Below, piece by piece: positions 8,309-15,294 of a DNA stretch of 15,294 nt (position 1 is its first letter; the number at the start of each line of letters is the position of its first letter). The position numbers and the translations under genes are program-made. Source of the DNA: an uncultured Roseburia sp. (GTDB lineage: Bacteria; Bacillota_A; Clostridia; Lachnospirales; Lachnospiraceae); the NCBI GenBank assembly GCA_900753715.1, contig CAAEAE010000093.1:1-15294 (forward strand), read 5' to 3'. Under the pieces are notes generated by a model, which did no database searches, had not been told where the DNA came from, and worked only from the letters and a program-made list of their open reading frames with translations.

Positions 8309-8329
8309 CAGCACTCTGATTCTGTGCTG
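8309..8329 (-). repeat. Inverted repeat in the lacI leader
   Basis: A perfect 6-bp inverted repeat, CAGCAC and GTGCTG, with a 9-base spacer, lies between the predicted transcript start and the lacI ribosome binding site. It could be a leader hairpin or a further regulator site; no U-tract follows. Confidence 0.35.
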
Positions 8330-8336
8330 TCAACTC

Positions 8337-8351
8337 CTTAATCGTTTTCGT
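8337..8351 (-). promoter_or_regulatory. Candidate LacI-type operator, copy 1 (promoter-proximal)
   Basis: Minus-strand ACGAAAACGATTAAG starts six bases after the -10 box of the lacI-ABC promoter, covering the predicted transcript start. An identical 15-bp copy lies at 8622-8636. The A-rich/T-rich halves around a central CG resemble LacI-family operators, although the dyad is imperfect. A shorter CGAAAACG match lies at 8389-8396, just upstream of the -35 box. Confidence 0.6.
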
Positions 8352-8357
8352 ACTTTT

Positions 8358-8386
8358 ACTATATGTCAATTGTCCGAAAAAAGCAA
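8358..8386 (-). promoter_or_regulatory. Promoter of the lacI-lplB-lplC-binding protein operon
   Basis: Minus-strand TTGCTT (8381-8386) and TATAGT (8358-8363) are 17 bp apart. The -10 is good (five of six) and the -35 weak (three of six). The leader to the lacI start would be about 90 bases. A TTGACA hexamer also occurs just ahead of the -10 but has no well-placed -10 of its own. Confidence 0.5.
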
Positions 8387-8396
8387 CCCGTTTTCG

Positions 8397-8621
8397 CTTG
8401 TTTTTCGTCATTTCGTCCTTTTCTACACTTTTTACAGCTCATTTTTAGGTATTTTAACCATTGTATTTTTGTACTTTCTGTTTTTGCATTGTTCCCATTC
8501 CTATTGGTTCCGGTTTTTCTTGTATATTTATTCCAGAAAACAACTTCCAGTTTTGTGCAGTTTCTCTGAAACCCCTGTATTTTCAAGGTTTTCTAAAGTA
8601 TTTTAGTTTTTTATTAATACA
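8397..8621. other. AT-rich intergenic stretch without recognisable gene
   Basis: Part of the 475 bp gap between the lacI start and the GH31 stop. It is T-rich on the plus strand with short open frames on both strands. None has a convincing ribosome binding site, a normal amino-acid composition or a recognisable fold. I see no RNA gene here. It separates two copies of the operator motif. Confidence 0.5.
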
Positions 8622-8636
8622 CTTAATCGTTTTCGT
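8622..8636 (-). promoter_or_regulatory. Candidate LacI-type operator, copy 2 (distal)
   Basis: Exact second copy of ACGAAAACGATTAAG, 285 bp upstream of copy 1 and in the same orientation. No convincing promoter overlaps it. Its position suits an auxiliary operator for repression by DNA looping; 285 bp is close to a whole number of helical turns. Confidence 0.5.
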
Positions 8637-8678
8637 TTATTTTCGTGGGAAGTGCTTTGTGAACCATTACAAACACAC

Positions 8679-8730
8679 AAAAAGCCCCATCCGTGGTTAC
8701 TTAACGTTTTCCACTGACGGGGCTTTATTT
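8679..8730 (-). terminator. Rho-independent terminator of the GH74-GH31 operon
   Basis: Minus-strand AAAGCCCCGTCAGTGG (8711-8726) pairs with CCACGGATGGGGCTTT (8681-8696) over 16 positions with one mismatch and one G-U pair. The loop has 14 bases and the stem ends in a run of Us. It starts about 10 bases after the GH31 stop codon. The loop contains CTTAACGTTTTC on the plus strand, one base different in length from the core of the nearby operator motif. Confidence 0.9.
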
Positions 8731-8735
8731 CTTTC

Positions 8736-10805
8736 TTATTCGTAAATCACATATTCTTTTCCATCCCGGATCATAACCGGAATCACATCAAGCGGTGCCG
8801 GAACCGTCACGGTCTGACCACCCTCATAAACCTGTTTTGTATTGGCATCGGTCCAGGAAGCGCCCTTCGGCAGATAAATCGTCCGTGTCGTGGCTCCTGC
8901 CTCCATCACCGGAGCAACCAAAAGGTCCGGTCCAAACATATAGGCATCTTCTGTCTCCCAGCAGGTCTTATCCTCCGGGAAATCATAAAACAGCGGACGC
9001 ATCACCGGAGCACCGGTCTCACTTGCCGTCTTCATGCACTCTCTGATGTAAGGACGCAGTCTCTCGCGGATAAACAGATATTTGGAAAGAATCTTGTAAT
9101 TGTCCTCTCCAAAGCTCCAGACCTCATTGTCCTGTCCGCTTGTGAGCTGTCTTACACCGTTGCGGAACTCCTGCTCCCTTTCGTACCACGGGGAACGCTC
9201 TCCATGCATACGGAACACCGGACAGAAAGCGCCCCAGGCAAACCAGCGTACCAAAAGCTCCTGGAAGTTTTTATCCTTGATATCACCGCCAAGGAATCCG
9301 CCGATATCGGATGTCCACCACGGGATTCCTGCCATTCCCATATTAAGGCCTGCCTGAAGCTGCTCCCTCATGGAACGGAATGAAGAATAGATATCTCCTG
9401 ACCAGGTCAAAACACCATATTTCTGGCTTCCTGCCCATGCACAGCGCACAAGACTCATCACATCCTTCTCGCCCTCTGCCTTTAAGCCTTCATAAAATCC
9501 CTTTGCATAACCGACCGGATAGGTGTTTGTGCACTGTAATGCCGGTCCTGCATAGTAACGATAATTGTCGAAGTCATATGGTCCATACTCCGGTTCTGCC
9601 TCGTCTAACCAGAAGCAGCGGATTCCAAGCTTGTAATAGTTCTCCTTGCAGCGCTCCCAGACAAACTTCTGTGCGCCCGGATGTGTGGCATCGTAAAAAA
9701 TAGTATTTCCCATCCAGGTCATGTGGTCCGGATTACCGCGGTCCGCATTTACGAGATAACCCATATCATTCATTTTTCCAAAATTTTCGCTGCGCTCATC
9801 AATCGTCGGCCACACGGATACGACCGTCTCAATGCCAAGCTCTTTTAACTCTTTTACCATCGCTTCCGGGTCCGGCCAGTCAAGCGGCTCAAATTTGAAA
9901 TCTCCCTGCATCGTCCAGTGGAAGAAATCGATGACAATGGCATCCATCGGAAGTCCGCGCTTTTTGTGCTCTCTTGCGACTGCAAGCAGCTCCTCCTGAT
10001 TGCGGTAGCGGAGCTTGCACTGCCAGTAGCCAAGTCCGTATTCCGGCATCATCGGTGTTCTTCCGGTTGCCAGCGAATACTGTGCCTCAATTTCTGCGGG
10101 GGTATCACCTGCCGTGATAAAATAATCAAGTTTTTTCGTGCTCTTTGCATGCCATTCAGTCTTATTCGCTCCAAAAGATGCCGTACCGATTGCCGGATTA
10201 TTCCAGAAAAAGCCATAGCCTCTGCTCGATACCATAAACGGAACGCTTGCCTGGCTGTTCCGGTGTGCAAGCTCTAAGATGGCACCCTTTTTATTTAAGT
10301 TCTTTTCCTGGTACTGTCCCATACCGAAAATCTTCTCATCGTCATACGCCTCAAAGCGTGCAGTCAGCTCGTAGTCAGAGCTTCCCTGCACCGGCTTTAA
10401 CTCTCTTGCATCAATCCGAAGCGGTACACAATAGCGGTTGATGCGGTTACGGTTGCGCCAGTATTCCTCGGTTAAAAGCTCTCCCTTCTGATTATAGAAG
10501 GAAATCCATCCTTCATGGGAAACCTTTGCCGTAATCTTTCCATTGACAAGTTTCGCCTGCGTTCCGGTCTGGTGATACTTTGCCCACTCGTCACCGCGAT
10601 ACCACGGGTCTGTCACATCGATGGTTTCAAATGAAATCTCTGCCGGGACGTCTTCCATCTTTTCTGTCAGCGCCCAGTCGTTTGCATCCATCACCGGCTG
10701 TCCAGTCATGCGCACACGCAGGGAATTTGCTCCCCACGGCTCAATCCAGGTCTGATATTTACCGTCTGCAATGATTAACCTATTGTTTTCCTGATAAATG
10801 TGCAT
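8736..10805 (-). CDS. GH31 glycoside hydrolase, probable alpha-xylosidase
   Basis: Retaining alpha-glycosidase of 689 residues, apparently cytoplasmic since no signal peptide is present. An N-terminal beta-sandwich (to about 250) precedes the catalytic barrel. WLDEAEPE carries the nucleophile D401 and WSGDI the acid/base D471. GYWQCKLRYRNQEE (from 260), RCAWAGSQ, IPWWTSDIGGF and the HGERSPW stretch are further GH31 signatures, followed by C-terminal beta-domains. The WQxxxRY and DEAEPE forms resemble bacterial alpha-xylosidases, which remove alpha-1,6-xylose from xyloglucan oligosaccharides; alpha-glucosidase remains possible. I use the ATG at 10805 rather than 10811: AGGAGG (10812-10817) abuts the first ATG but is 6 bases from the second. 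It follows the GH74 gene closely and is ended by a strong terminator, so the two enzymes are co-expressed and likely act on the same imported oligosaccharide. Confidence 0.93.
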   Translation of the reverse strand: MHIYQENNRLIIADGKYQTWIEPWGANSLRVRMTGQPVMDANDWALTEKMEDVPAEISFETIDVTDPWYRGDEWAKYHQTGTQAKLVNGKITAKVSHEGWISFYNQKGELLTEEYWRNRNRINRYCVPLRIDARELKPVQGSSDYELTARFEAYDDEKIFGMGQYQEKNLNKKGAILELAHRNSQASVPFMVSSRGYGFFWNNPAIGTASFGANKTEWHAKSTKKLDYFITAGDTPAEIEAQYSLATGRTPMMPEYGLGYWQCKLRYRNQEELLAVAREHKKRGLPMDAIVIDFFHWTMQGDFKFEPLDWPDPEAMVKELKELGIETVVSVWPTIDERSENFGKMNDMGYLVNADRGNPDHMTWMGNTIFYDATHPGAQKFVWERCKENYYKLGIRCFWLDEAEPEYGPYDFDNYRYYAGPALQCTNTYPVGYAKGFYEGLKAEGEKDVMSLVRCAWAGSQKYGVLTWSGDIYSSFRSMREQLQAGLNMGMAGIPWWTSDIGGFLGGDIKDKNFQELLVRWFAWGAFCPVFRMHGERSPWYEREQEFRNGVRQLTSGQDNEVWSFGEDNYKILSKYLFIRERLRPYIRECMKTASETGAPVMRPLFYDFPEDKTCWETEDAYMFGPDLLVAPVMEAGATTRTIYLPKGASWTDANTKQVYEGGQTVTVPAPLDVIPVMIRDGKEYVIYE

Positions 10806-10818
10806 TTCCATCCTCCTT

Positions 10819-13152
10819 TTATTCTGTCGGAAGCTCTGTTCCGTACTTCACGCCATTCGAACCGGTCGCCAGATAAAATCTGCCGAATACGCGGCAATCT
10901 CCGTCAATACTGTTGATTTCCCCAAACATCTGGCGGTCGTCATTTAATCTTACAAATGTCTTGCATTCATCTAAGGTGCGGTAAAAACCGTACACTCCGT
11001 CAATCACGGCATTACAGTAGACTGCTTTTGCATCTTTTTCGTAATCGCCGCCCGGTGCACCAAGTCCAAGTCCCATCCGGTAGACGATATCGCCGTCTTT
11101 AGTAAGCCGCCTTACTGCCACTTTATCTTCTTTCTTATCATAACAGAGTTTCCAGAGTCCGCCGTCTGCAAGCGCCAGATAAAAGATACCGCTCTTTCCG
11201 GTCTCGCCGCGCACCTCTGTCTTATTTGCACAGTCAATCAGCCCGAAGTCCTTTTTCGGGAACTCTTCCGGAAGTATGTATTCTTCAAACGTAAGTCCAC
11301 CGTTATGGCTGATATAAAAATCAGATTCCATTCCAAAGCCGTAAAACAATTCGCTGTCCATGCGGTCGGAATAAACTTTGACATTTCCGGTTGTTTTCCG
11401 GCTGCCGTCCGCCTTAAAAACCTTACAGCAGGAAAATGTTTTTCCCGCATCCTGGCTTACAATCATTCTGCTCACCGGAAGCTCGATACAGTCCGCAATC
11501 GACCACACAATCTTCTGTCCATCCTGCGCCATTGCCACCCAGCCGGAATTGACATTCGGATGTTCAATTTCATGCAGTGCGCCATCGATTTCCTCTGTCA
11601 GCCCAAACGGCATTTTAAGGCGCGTGAAGGTCTTTCCGTAATCCTCCGATAAAATCAGTCCGCCGAGCGTTTTGCCGGTCCAGTTGCCCCTTGGCGTCAC
11701 CACAATTTTCTCCGGGTGTGCATCTGAAAAATCTGCATTGATGCAGGTGATATAACGGTTTCCATCTGCATCCGCAAAAGAATTCTCACATGGTGTATCC
11801 AAATCCTCAAACGCAAATCCGCCCAGATCCCCCAAAATATCAAGCACCTGCACCGGACCCTTTGGCAGACTGTAAACATTCAGATGTACCGTCTCCTCGA
11901 TTCCATCGCACCAGTCGGTAAATTTGCAGACCTCATCTTTCAGGTTTCTGGTGCGGAATACGCCCGTGCCGGAATTAAACCATGCCTCGTTATCGTCAAA
12001 CGGGTTGATTTTGATATCGCTTAACCAGTGAATCAGGGAATGTCCGCCGTTACATTCCGGGCGCATATAAGGTGCACGGAACGTAATTTCTCCGTCTACA
12101 AGGTCATATAAAATCTGTGTCCAGCTCATGCCGTAATCCATTGAGAGAAAAATGCTGTCCCCATCATCCTTTACGATGGTAGAGGTAACTAACATTCCGG
12201 GCGTCTGTCTCGATGCGCTGATACCGGAAAATCCATAATCTAACGCATCCTCCGGCGATAGCTGTGTAAGCCCGCTTCCGGTCACCTTTGTATCAGTTCC
12301 CGGTGTGATTTCTTCCATCTCGCCGATACTTCCGTCTGGCAGTAACGGATAGCGCGCAATCCTTCCGTCAATCGTATCGCCGGAATCACAGCTATAACCG
12401 TTTTCTATGACATAGGAACGTCTTCCGGTTGAGGCAAAGGTGATATAAAGCCATTTTTCATCGACGCAGCATCGCTGTGCAACAAGTCCGTTGAACCTGC
12501 ATCCCTCTATCATGTGGCTTTTCGGCTCCTGCATTTCTGCAAAATGTGTTCCCTCATCATAAGAGATATATAAGCTGTGTCCGCGCAGATTCCCGCTTTG
12601 TCTCGTCGTCACGCCGGCAGTTGCCACAACTAAGGCGTTTCCAATTTTCTTTACAAATGTAAGATATTGTTCCGGCAATGCGGCAAGCTTCTCCCAGTGC
12701 TTTCCATTGTCCGTGCTTTTTAATAGTCCTTCCTGCTGACTGGCAAAATACAGGGTGTTTCCATCCAAAAGCAGACGCTCATCCGTACCGCGTCCGTTTA
12801 GGTTTCCGTGAATCATGACCGGAATCTTTTCATAGCAAAAATGCTCTCCGTAATCCGAAGAGACTGCCAAAACGCCGGACTGCTCTTTATTCACGCCACA
12901 GGCGATGTAAAGACTTCCGGGTCTGTTTTCATCCAACGCAAGGGAAATCGGAAACGTCTCGCTCAAATCCTCCATCGTGACGTGCCCAATCAGACTGACC
13001 CAGCGCTGATTTGCAGCGTCAAAACGATAGGTTCCGCCGATATCCGTCCGGATGTATAAGACATCTTTTTCTTTCTCCGAGTAAAGAAATCCTGTCACAT
13101 ATCCGCCCCCAGGAATCGGGAGATTGCGGTACTCGTAAGGTATCTGTTTCAT
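10819..13152 (-). CDS. GH74-type xyloglucan hydrolase without signal peptide
   Basis: Protein of 777 residues matching GH74 double beta-propellers along its length. The N-terminus has the family start (PIPGGGYVTG at 13-21, then LYIRTDIGGTYRFD). D37 in RTDIGG is the expected catalytic base, and D442 in LGDLGGFAFEDLD the expected acid. Eight Asp-box-like repeats (S/T-x-D-x-G-x-x-W/F) begin at about 98, 146, 197, 337, 502, 566, 615 (degenerate) and 726. The C-terminus (RLNDDRQMFGEI...GRFYLATGSNGVKYG) is also GH74-like. Known members cut the beta-1,4-glucan backbone of xyloglucan as endo-enzymes or reducing-end exo-enzymes; I cannot tell which. There is no signal peptide, dockerin or CBM, so it should act in the cytoplasm, which is unusual for the family. 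The ATG follows an AGGCGGG site. Automatic pipelines might call it an exo-sialidase because of the Asp boxes. Confidence 0.9.
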   Translation of the reverse strand: MKQIPYEYRNLPIPGGGYVTGFLYSEKEKDVLYIRTDIGGTYRFDAANQRWVSLIGHVTMEDLSETFPISLALDENRPGSLYIACGVNKEQSGVLAVSSDYGEHFCYEKIPVMIHGNLNGRGTDERLLLDGNTLYFASQQEGLLKSTDNGKHWEKLAALPEQYLTFVKKIGNALVVATAGVTTRQSGNLRGHSLYISYDEGTHFAEMQEPKSHMIEGCRFNGLVAQRCCVDEKWLYITFASTGRRSYVIENGYSCDSGDTIDGRIARYPLLPDGSIGEMEEITPGTDTKVTGSGLTQLSPEDALDYGFSGISASRQTPGMLVTSTIVKDDGDSIFLSMDYGMSWTQILYDLVDGEITFRAPYMRPECNGGHSLIHWLSDIKINPFDDNEAWFNSGTGVFRTRNLKDEVCKFTDWCDGIEETVHLNVYSLPKGPVQVLDILGDLGGFAFEDLDTPCENSFADADGNRYITCINADFSDAHPEKIVVTPRGNWTGKTLGGLILSEDYGKTFTRLKMPFGLTEEIDGALHEIEHPNVNSGWVAMAQDGQKIVWSIADCIELPVSRMIVSQDAGKTFSCCKVFKADGSRKTTGNVKVYSDRMDSELFYGFGMESDFYISHNGGLTFEEYILPEEFPKKDFGLIDCANKTEVRGETGKSGIFYLALADGGLWKLCYDKKEDKVAVRRLTKDGDIVYRMGLGLGAPGGDYEKDAKAVYCNAVIDGVYGFYRTLDECKTFVRLNDDRQMFGEINSIDGDCRVFGRFYLATGSNGVKYGTELPTE

Positions 13153-13180
13153 AGAAATAACCCGCCTTTCTACATTATCA

Positions 13181-13199
13181 ATGGCGCACTGCGCACCAT
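13181..13199. promoter_or_regulatory. Imperfect 19-bp palindrome before the GH74 gene
   Basis: ATGGCGCACTGCGCACCAT is symmetric at seven of nine position pairs and lies about 30 bases upstream of the GH74 start. On the minus strand it follows a TGCTAAACT extended -10-like sequence (13214-13222 region) by about ten bases, so it would overlap the early transcript. It is unlike the LacI-type motif at 8337. An operator or a leader hairpin are both possible. Confidence 0.35.
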
Positions 13200-13270
13200 C
13201 CTACTTTGCAGTTTAGCATAGCTTCCCAGAAAAAAATACGTGTGTTTTTGGATTTCATTTCCCTTATAAA

Positions 13271-14620
13271 TTATTGATACCGCTGTAAAATCCGCTTCTG
13301 CTTGTAGCGGTAATAAATGCTTATCACCACCGCACAGACAAACCAGCTAATCGGATAGCATGCAACCACCTGCTCCATCGTGCCGCCCGGAACAATGAAC
13401 GTTACCCAGATCACACGAAACAGGCAGATTCCGATTAAGGTCACAAGCGTTGTGATAAGTGTATGTCCCTGCGCACGTAAGGAGCCGGAAAAGATTTCGA
13501 TAAATACAAACAATACGAAGGTCGGTGCAATATTGTGCATCATTCGAAGCCCGATATCCATAACCGTCGCATCATCCGTAAAAATCATAAACAGATATCT
13601 TCCGGTAAACATCAAAAGCGTACTCATGCAGACCGCCGTTCCCACTGCCATCGCAAGGCAGACGCGGGTCCCCTTTTTCACACGGTCGTACTTGGCAGCT
13701 CCGAAGTTTTGTCCAACAAATGTAGTTACAGCAATTCCAAAGGAACTGTTAATCATCCAGAACAGACAGTCAATTTTTCCATACGCTGTCCATGCCGCCA
13801 TCGTATCAACCCCTAACAGGTTTAATGCAGACTGGATAATCATATTGGAAAGGCTGTACATAGACGACTGGATTCCGGTTGGCAGACCAATGCGCAGAAT
13901 ATTTTTTAACACCGGCATATTTAACCGGATTTCTTTTAACCGCAGGGTCATGCCCTCGGTGCGGTACATCAGGGTATAGGTCACTAAAACGGCGCTCACT
14001 GCCTGCGAAATCAGCGTTGCGACTGCCACTCCGAGCACGCCCAGATTTGCCACAACGACAAAGACGATATCAAGTATGATATTGACCACGGAGCATACCA
14101 TCAGAAAATACAACGGGCGTCTGGAATCTCCCATTGCCCGCAGAATTGATGCTCCCATATTATACAAAAATACAAACACCAGCCCTCCAAAATAGACCTG
14201 CATATACATTGTGGACTGTGCCATCAGCTCCTCCGGCGTATTCATCATCCGAAGAACGGACGGGGTTGCCGCTACTCCTGCAATCCCGAATAAAATTCCG
14301 CCCACGATACTAAACGCATATGCCGTGTGGAGTGCTTCCTCTAAGCGCTCCCTCTGCCCTGCACCATAGTACTGGGAAATTAAAACCGTTCCTCCTGCCG
14401 TCAGTCCCGTAAAGAATCCAACTACAAGGTTAATAATCTGTCCTGCGGAACCACCCACACTTGAAAGTGCCTCTTTTCCCACGAAGCGTCCCACAATGAC
14501 CGCATCCACCGTATTATATAACTGCTGAAAAAAGGTTCCAATCAGGATTGGAAAAAAGAAAATCAGCAATTGTTTCCAAATCACTCCGGTTAAAATTTTA
14601 TTTTCTGTATTCTGACTCAT
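13271..14620 (-). CDS. MATE-family multidrug/organic cation efflux protein
   Basis: Integral membrane antiporter of 449 residues, full length for the family, expected to export organic cations or metabolites in exchange for Na+ or H+. Two homologous MatE halves are visible. The first begins at about residue 15 (LLIFFFPILIGTFFQQLYNTVDAVIVGRFVG). The second begins at about 240 (LRIGLPTGIQSSMYSLSNMI) with the counterpart VTTFVGQNFGA. Together they give about 12 hydrophobic segments, ending in a basic cytoplasmic tail. The start overlaps the stop codon of the upstream peptidase as ATGA, so translation is coupled. The substrate cannot be assigned, and nothing links it to the sugar genes 118 bp downstream beyond shared direction. 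Confidence 0.93.
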   Translation of the reverse strand: MSQNTENKILTGVIWKQLLIFFFPILIGTFFQQLYNTVDAVIVGRFVGKEALSSVGGSAGQIINLVVGFFTGLTAGGTVLISQYYGAGQRERLEEALHTAYAFSIVGGILFGIAGVAATPSVLRMMNTPEELMAQSTMYMQVYFGGLVFVFLYNMGASILRAMGDSRRPLYFLMVCSVVNIILDIVFVVVANLGVLGVAVATLISQAVSAVLVTYTLMYRTEGMTLRLKEIRLNMPVLKNILRIGLPTGIQSSMYSLSNMIIQSALNLLGVDTMAAWTAYGKIDCLFWMINSSFGIAVTTFVGQNFGAAKYDRVKKGTRVCLAMAVGTAVCMSTLLMFTGRYLFMIFTDDATVMDIGLRMMHNIAPTFVLFVFIEIFSGSLRAQGHTLITTLVTLIGICLFRVIWVTFIVPGGTMEQVVACYPISWFVCAVVISIYYRYKQKRILQRYQ

Positions 14621-15294
14621 TCTTTCTCTTCACTCATCAATTCTTCTGTTAATTCACAAATTTCATCAATCATGCTGCCGATTGTTTCAATCGTATCGAG
14701 AAGCGGCGCATCTGTCGTGATGTCAATACCGGCCAATGCTGCAAGCTCTACAGGGGTCTTTGTGCTTCCTGCCGCAAGCACTTTTTTCCAGTCCTCAACC
14801 GCTGTCTGTCCTTCCTTCTCAATGCGCTTGCACATTTCGGTTGCAATGGTAAGCCCTGCACTATAAGTATAGGAATACAAGCCCATGTAATAATGCGGCT
14901 GACGCATCCAGGTCAGTTCTGCTCCCTCGGTCAGCTCAACTGCGTCTCCCCAGAACTTCTGCAACGTCTCTTTCATGATTCCGCTTAAAGTCTCTGCCTG
15001 CACGCTGCCGCCAGCATCCACAATCTGATAAACCTCTCTCTGATAAGCTGCTTCCATCAGATGAGTCACGAAGTTATGATAATAGGTATTGCCAATCATC
15101 GCTCCTAAGACCCAGCGGCGGAAACGTTTGTCATCGCTTGTTTTTAACAGATAATGTCCGAGCAGAAGCTCGTTCATCGTGGAAGGTGCCTCTACAAAGT
15201 ATGTAGAAACATTGGTATCAAAAATCGACTGTGCACTGTTGCATGCCTTAAAATGTCCTGCGTGTCCAAGCTCGTGTGCCAGCGTAAACACGTC
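14617..15294 (-). CDS. pepF: Oligoendopeptidase F, M3 family (5' end outside window)
   Basis: Cytoplasmic zinc metallopeptidase that cleaves short peptides. Only the last 225 residues are visible, from the catalytic core onward; typical PepF proteins have about 600. The HELGH motif is at visible residues 7-11 (two zinc-binding His and the catalytic Glu). The downstream EAPSTMNE motif supplies the third zinc ligand, E35. The MRQPHYYMGLYSYTYSAG stretch matches the substrate-binding Tyr/His region of M3 enzymes. The first visible codon is Asp, so the frame continues past the right edge. Its stop overlaps the MATE start by 4 bp. No domain is missing in the visible part. Confidence 0.95.
   Translation of the reverse strand, partial: DVFTLAHELGHAGHFKACNSAQSIFDTNVSTYFVEAPSTMNELLLGHYLLKTSDDKRFRRWVLGAMIGNTYYHNFVTHLMEAAYQREVYQIVDAGGSVQAETLSGIMKETLQKFWGDAVELTEGAELTWMRQPHYYMGLYSYTYSAGLTIATEMCKRIEKEGQTAVEDWKKVLAAGSTKTPVELAALAGIDITTDAPLLDTIETIGSMIDEICELTEELMSEEKE

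Noticed and set aside
8359..8586. Minus-strand 75-residue open frame between the lacI promoter and the distal operator
   Set aside because: It would start at TTG without a usable ribosome binding site, has a Lys/Asn/Thr-rich composition expected from AT-rich noncoding DNA, and runs through the predicted promoter.
8363..8745. Overlapping plus-strand open frames rich in Phe, Cys and Leu
   Set aside because: The composition reflects a T-rich strand; no ribosome binding site is seen, and one frame runs through the terminator hairpin into the GH31 gene.
10819..13152. Exo-alpha-sialidase identity for the Asp-box protein
   Set aside because: Asp boxes are shared by several propeller families. The GGGYVTG and RTDIGG start, the GDLGGF motif and the C-terminus fit GH74, and the sialidase arginine triad and FRIP motif are not seen.
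13225..13262. Possible terminator after the MATE gene, with a 7-T run on the minus strand
   Set aside because: No GC-rich stem precedes the T-run; only an A-run/T-run pairing is possible, which is not convincing.
1..15294. CRISPR arrays, tRNA or rRNA genes, insertion sequences, integrases, defence genes
   Set aside because: No repeat-spacer pattern, cloverleaf, transposase motif or terminal inverted repeats were seen; all substantial frames belong to housekeeping, transport or glycan-use families.

Overview
This 15.3 kb window looks like a gut Clostridia chromosome, most probably Lachnospiraceae. I infer this from moderate GC, AGGAGG-type ribosome binding sites, a Firmicutes-style lipoprotein, LplB/LplC-type sugar permeases with no local ATPase, and a Trk/KdpDE-like potassium block. 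I had no database search. Every gene I can support is on the minus strand, so transcription runs from high to low coordinates. I see no RNA genes, mobile elements, CRISPR arrays or origins.

From the right edge, in transcription order: (1) the C-terminal half of an M3 oligoendopeptidase F (14617-15294), overlapping by 4 bp a MATE-family efflux protein (13271-14620). (2) A two-gene glycosidase operon: a GH74-type double beta-propeller with no signal peptide (10819-13152) and a GH31 enzyme of alpha-xylosidase type (8736-10805), ended by a strong terminator (8679-8730). (3) A 475 bp intergenic region with that terminator, a duplicated 15-bp LacI-type operator candidate and a promoter. (4) A LacI regulator, two ABC permeases and a solute-binding lipoprotein (8260 to 3729), ended by a second strong terminator (3656-3695). 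(5) A NUDIX hydrolase with its own promoter (3066-3569). (6) A potassium-control block: a short KdpD-like histidine kinase, a KdpE-like response regulator and TrkA (3001 to the left edge, TrkA incomplete).

The central region reads as a carbohydrate-use locus. GH74 enzymes are xyloglucan-specific, and GH31 enzymes with this motif set include the alpha-xylosidases that remove the xylose branches of xyloglucan. Both enzymes lack export signals. The simplest model is that the ABC importer brings in xyloglucan oligosaccharides (the ATPase being a shared one encoded elsewhere), and the GH74 and GH31 proteins dismantle them in the cytoplasm. The LacI protein probably represses its own operon through an operator placed just after the -10 box. 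A cytoplasmic GH74 inside an import locus is the most interesting item here, since characterised GH74 enzymes are mostly secreted. Substrate and enzyme mode are inferences from family membership.
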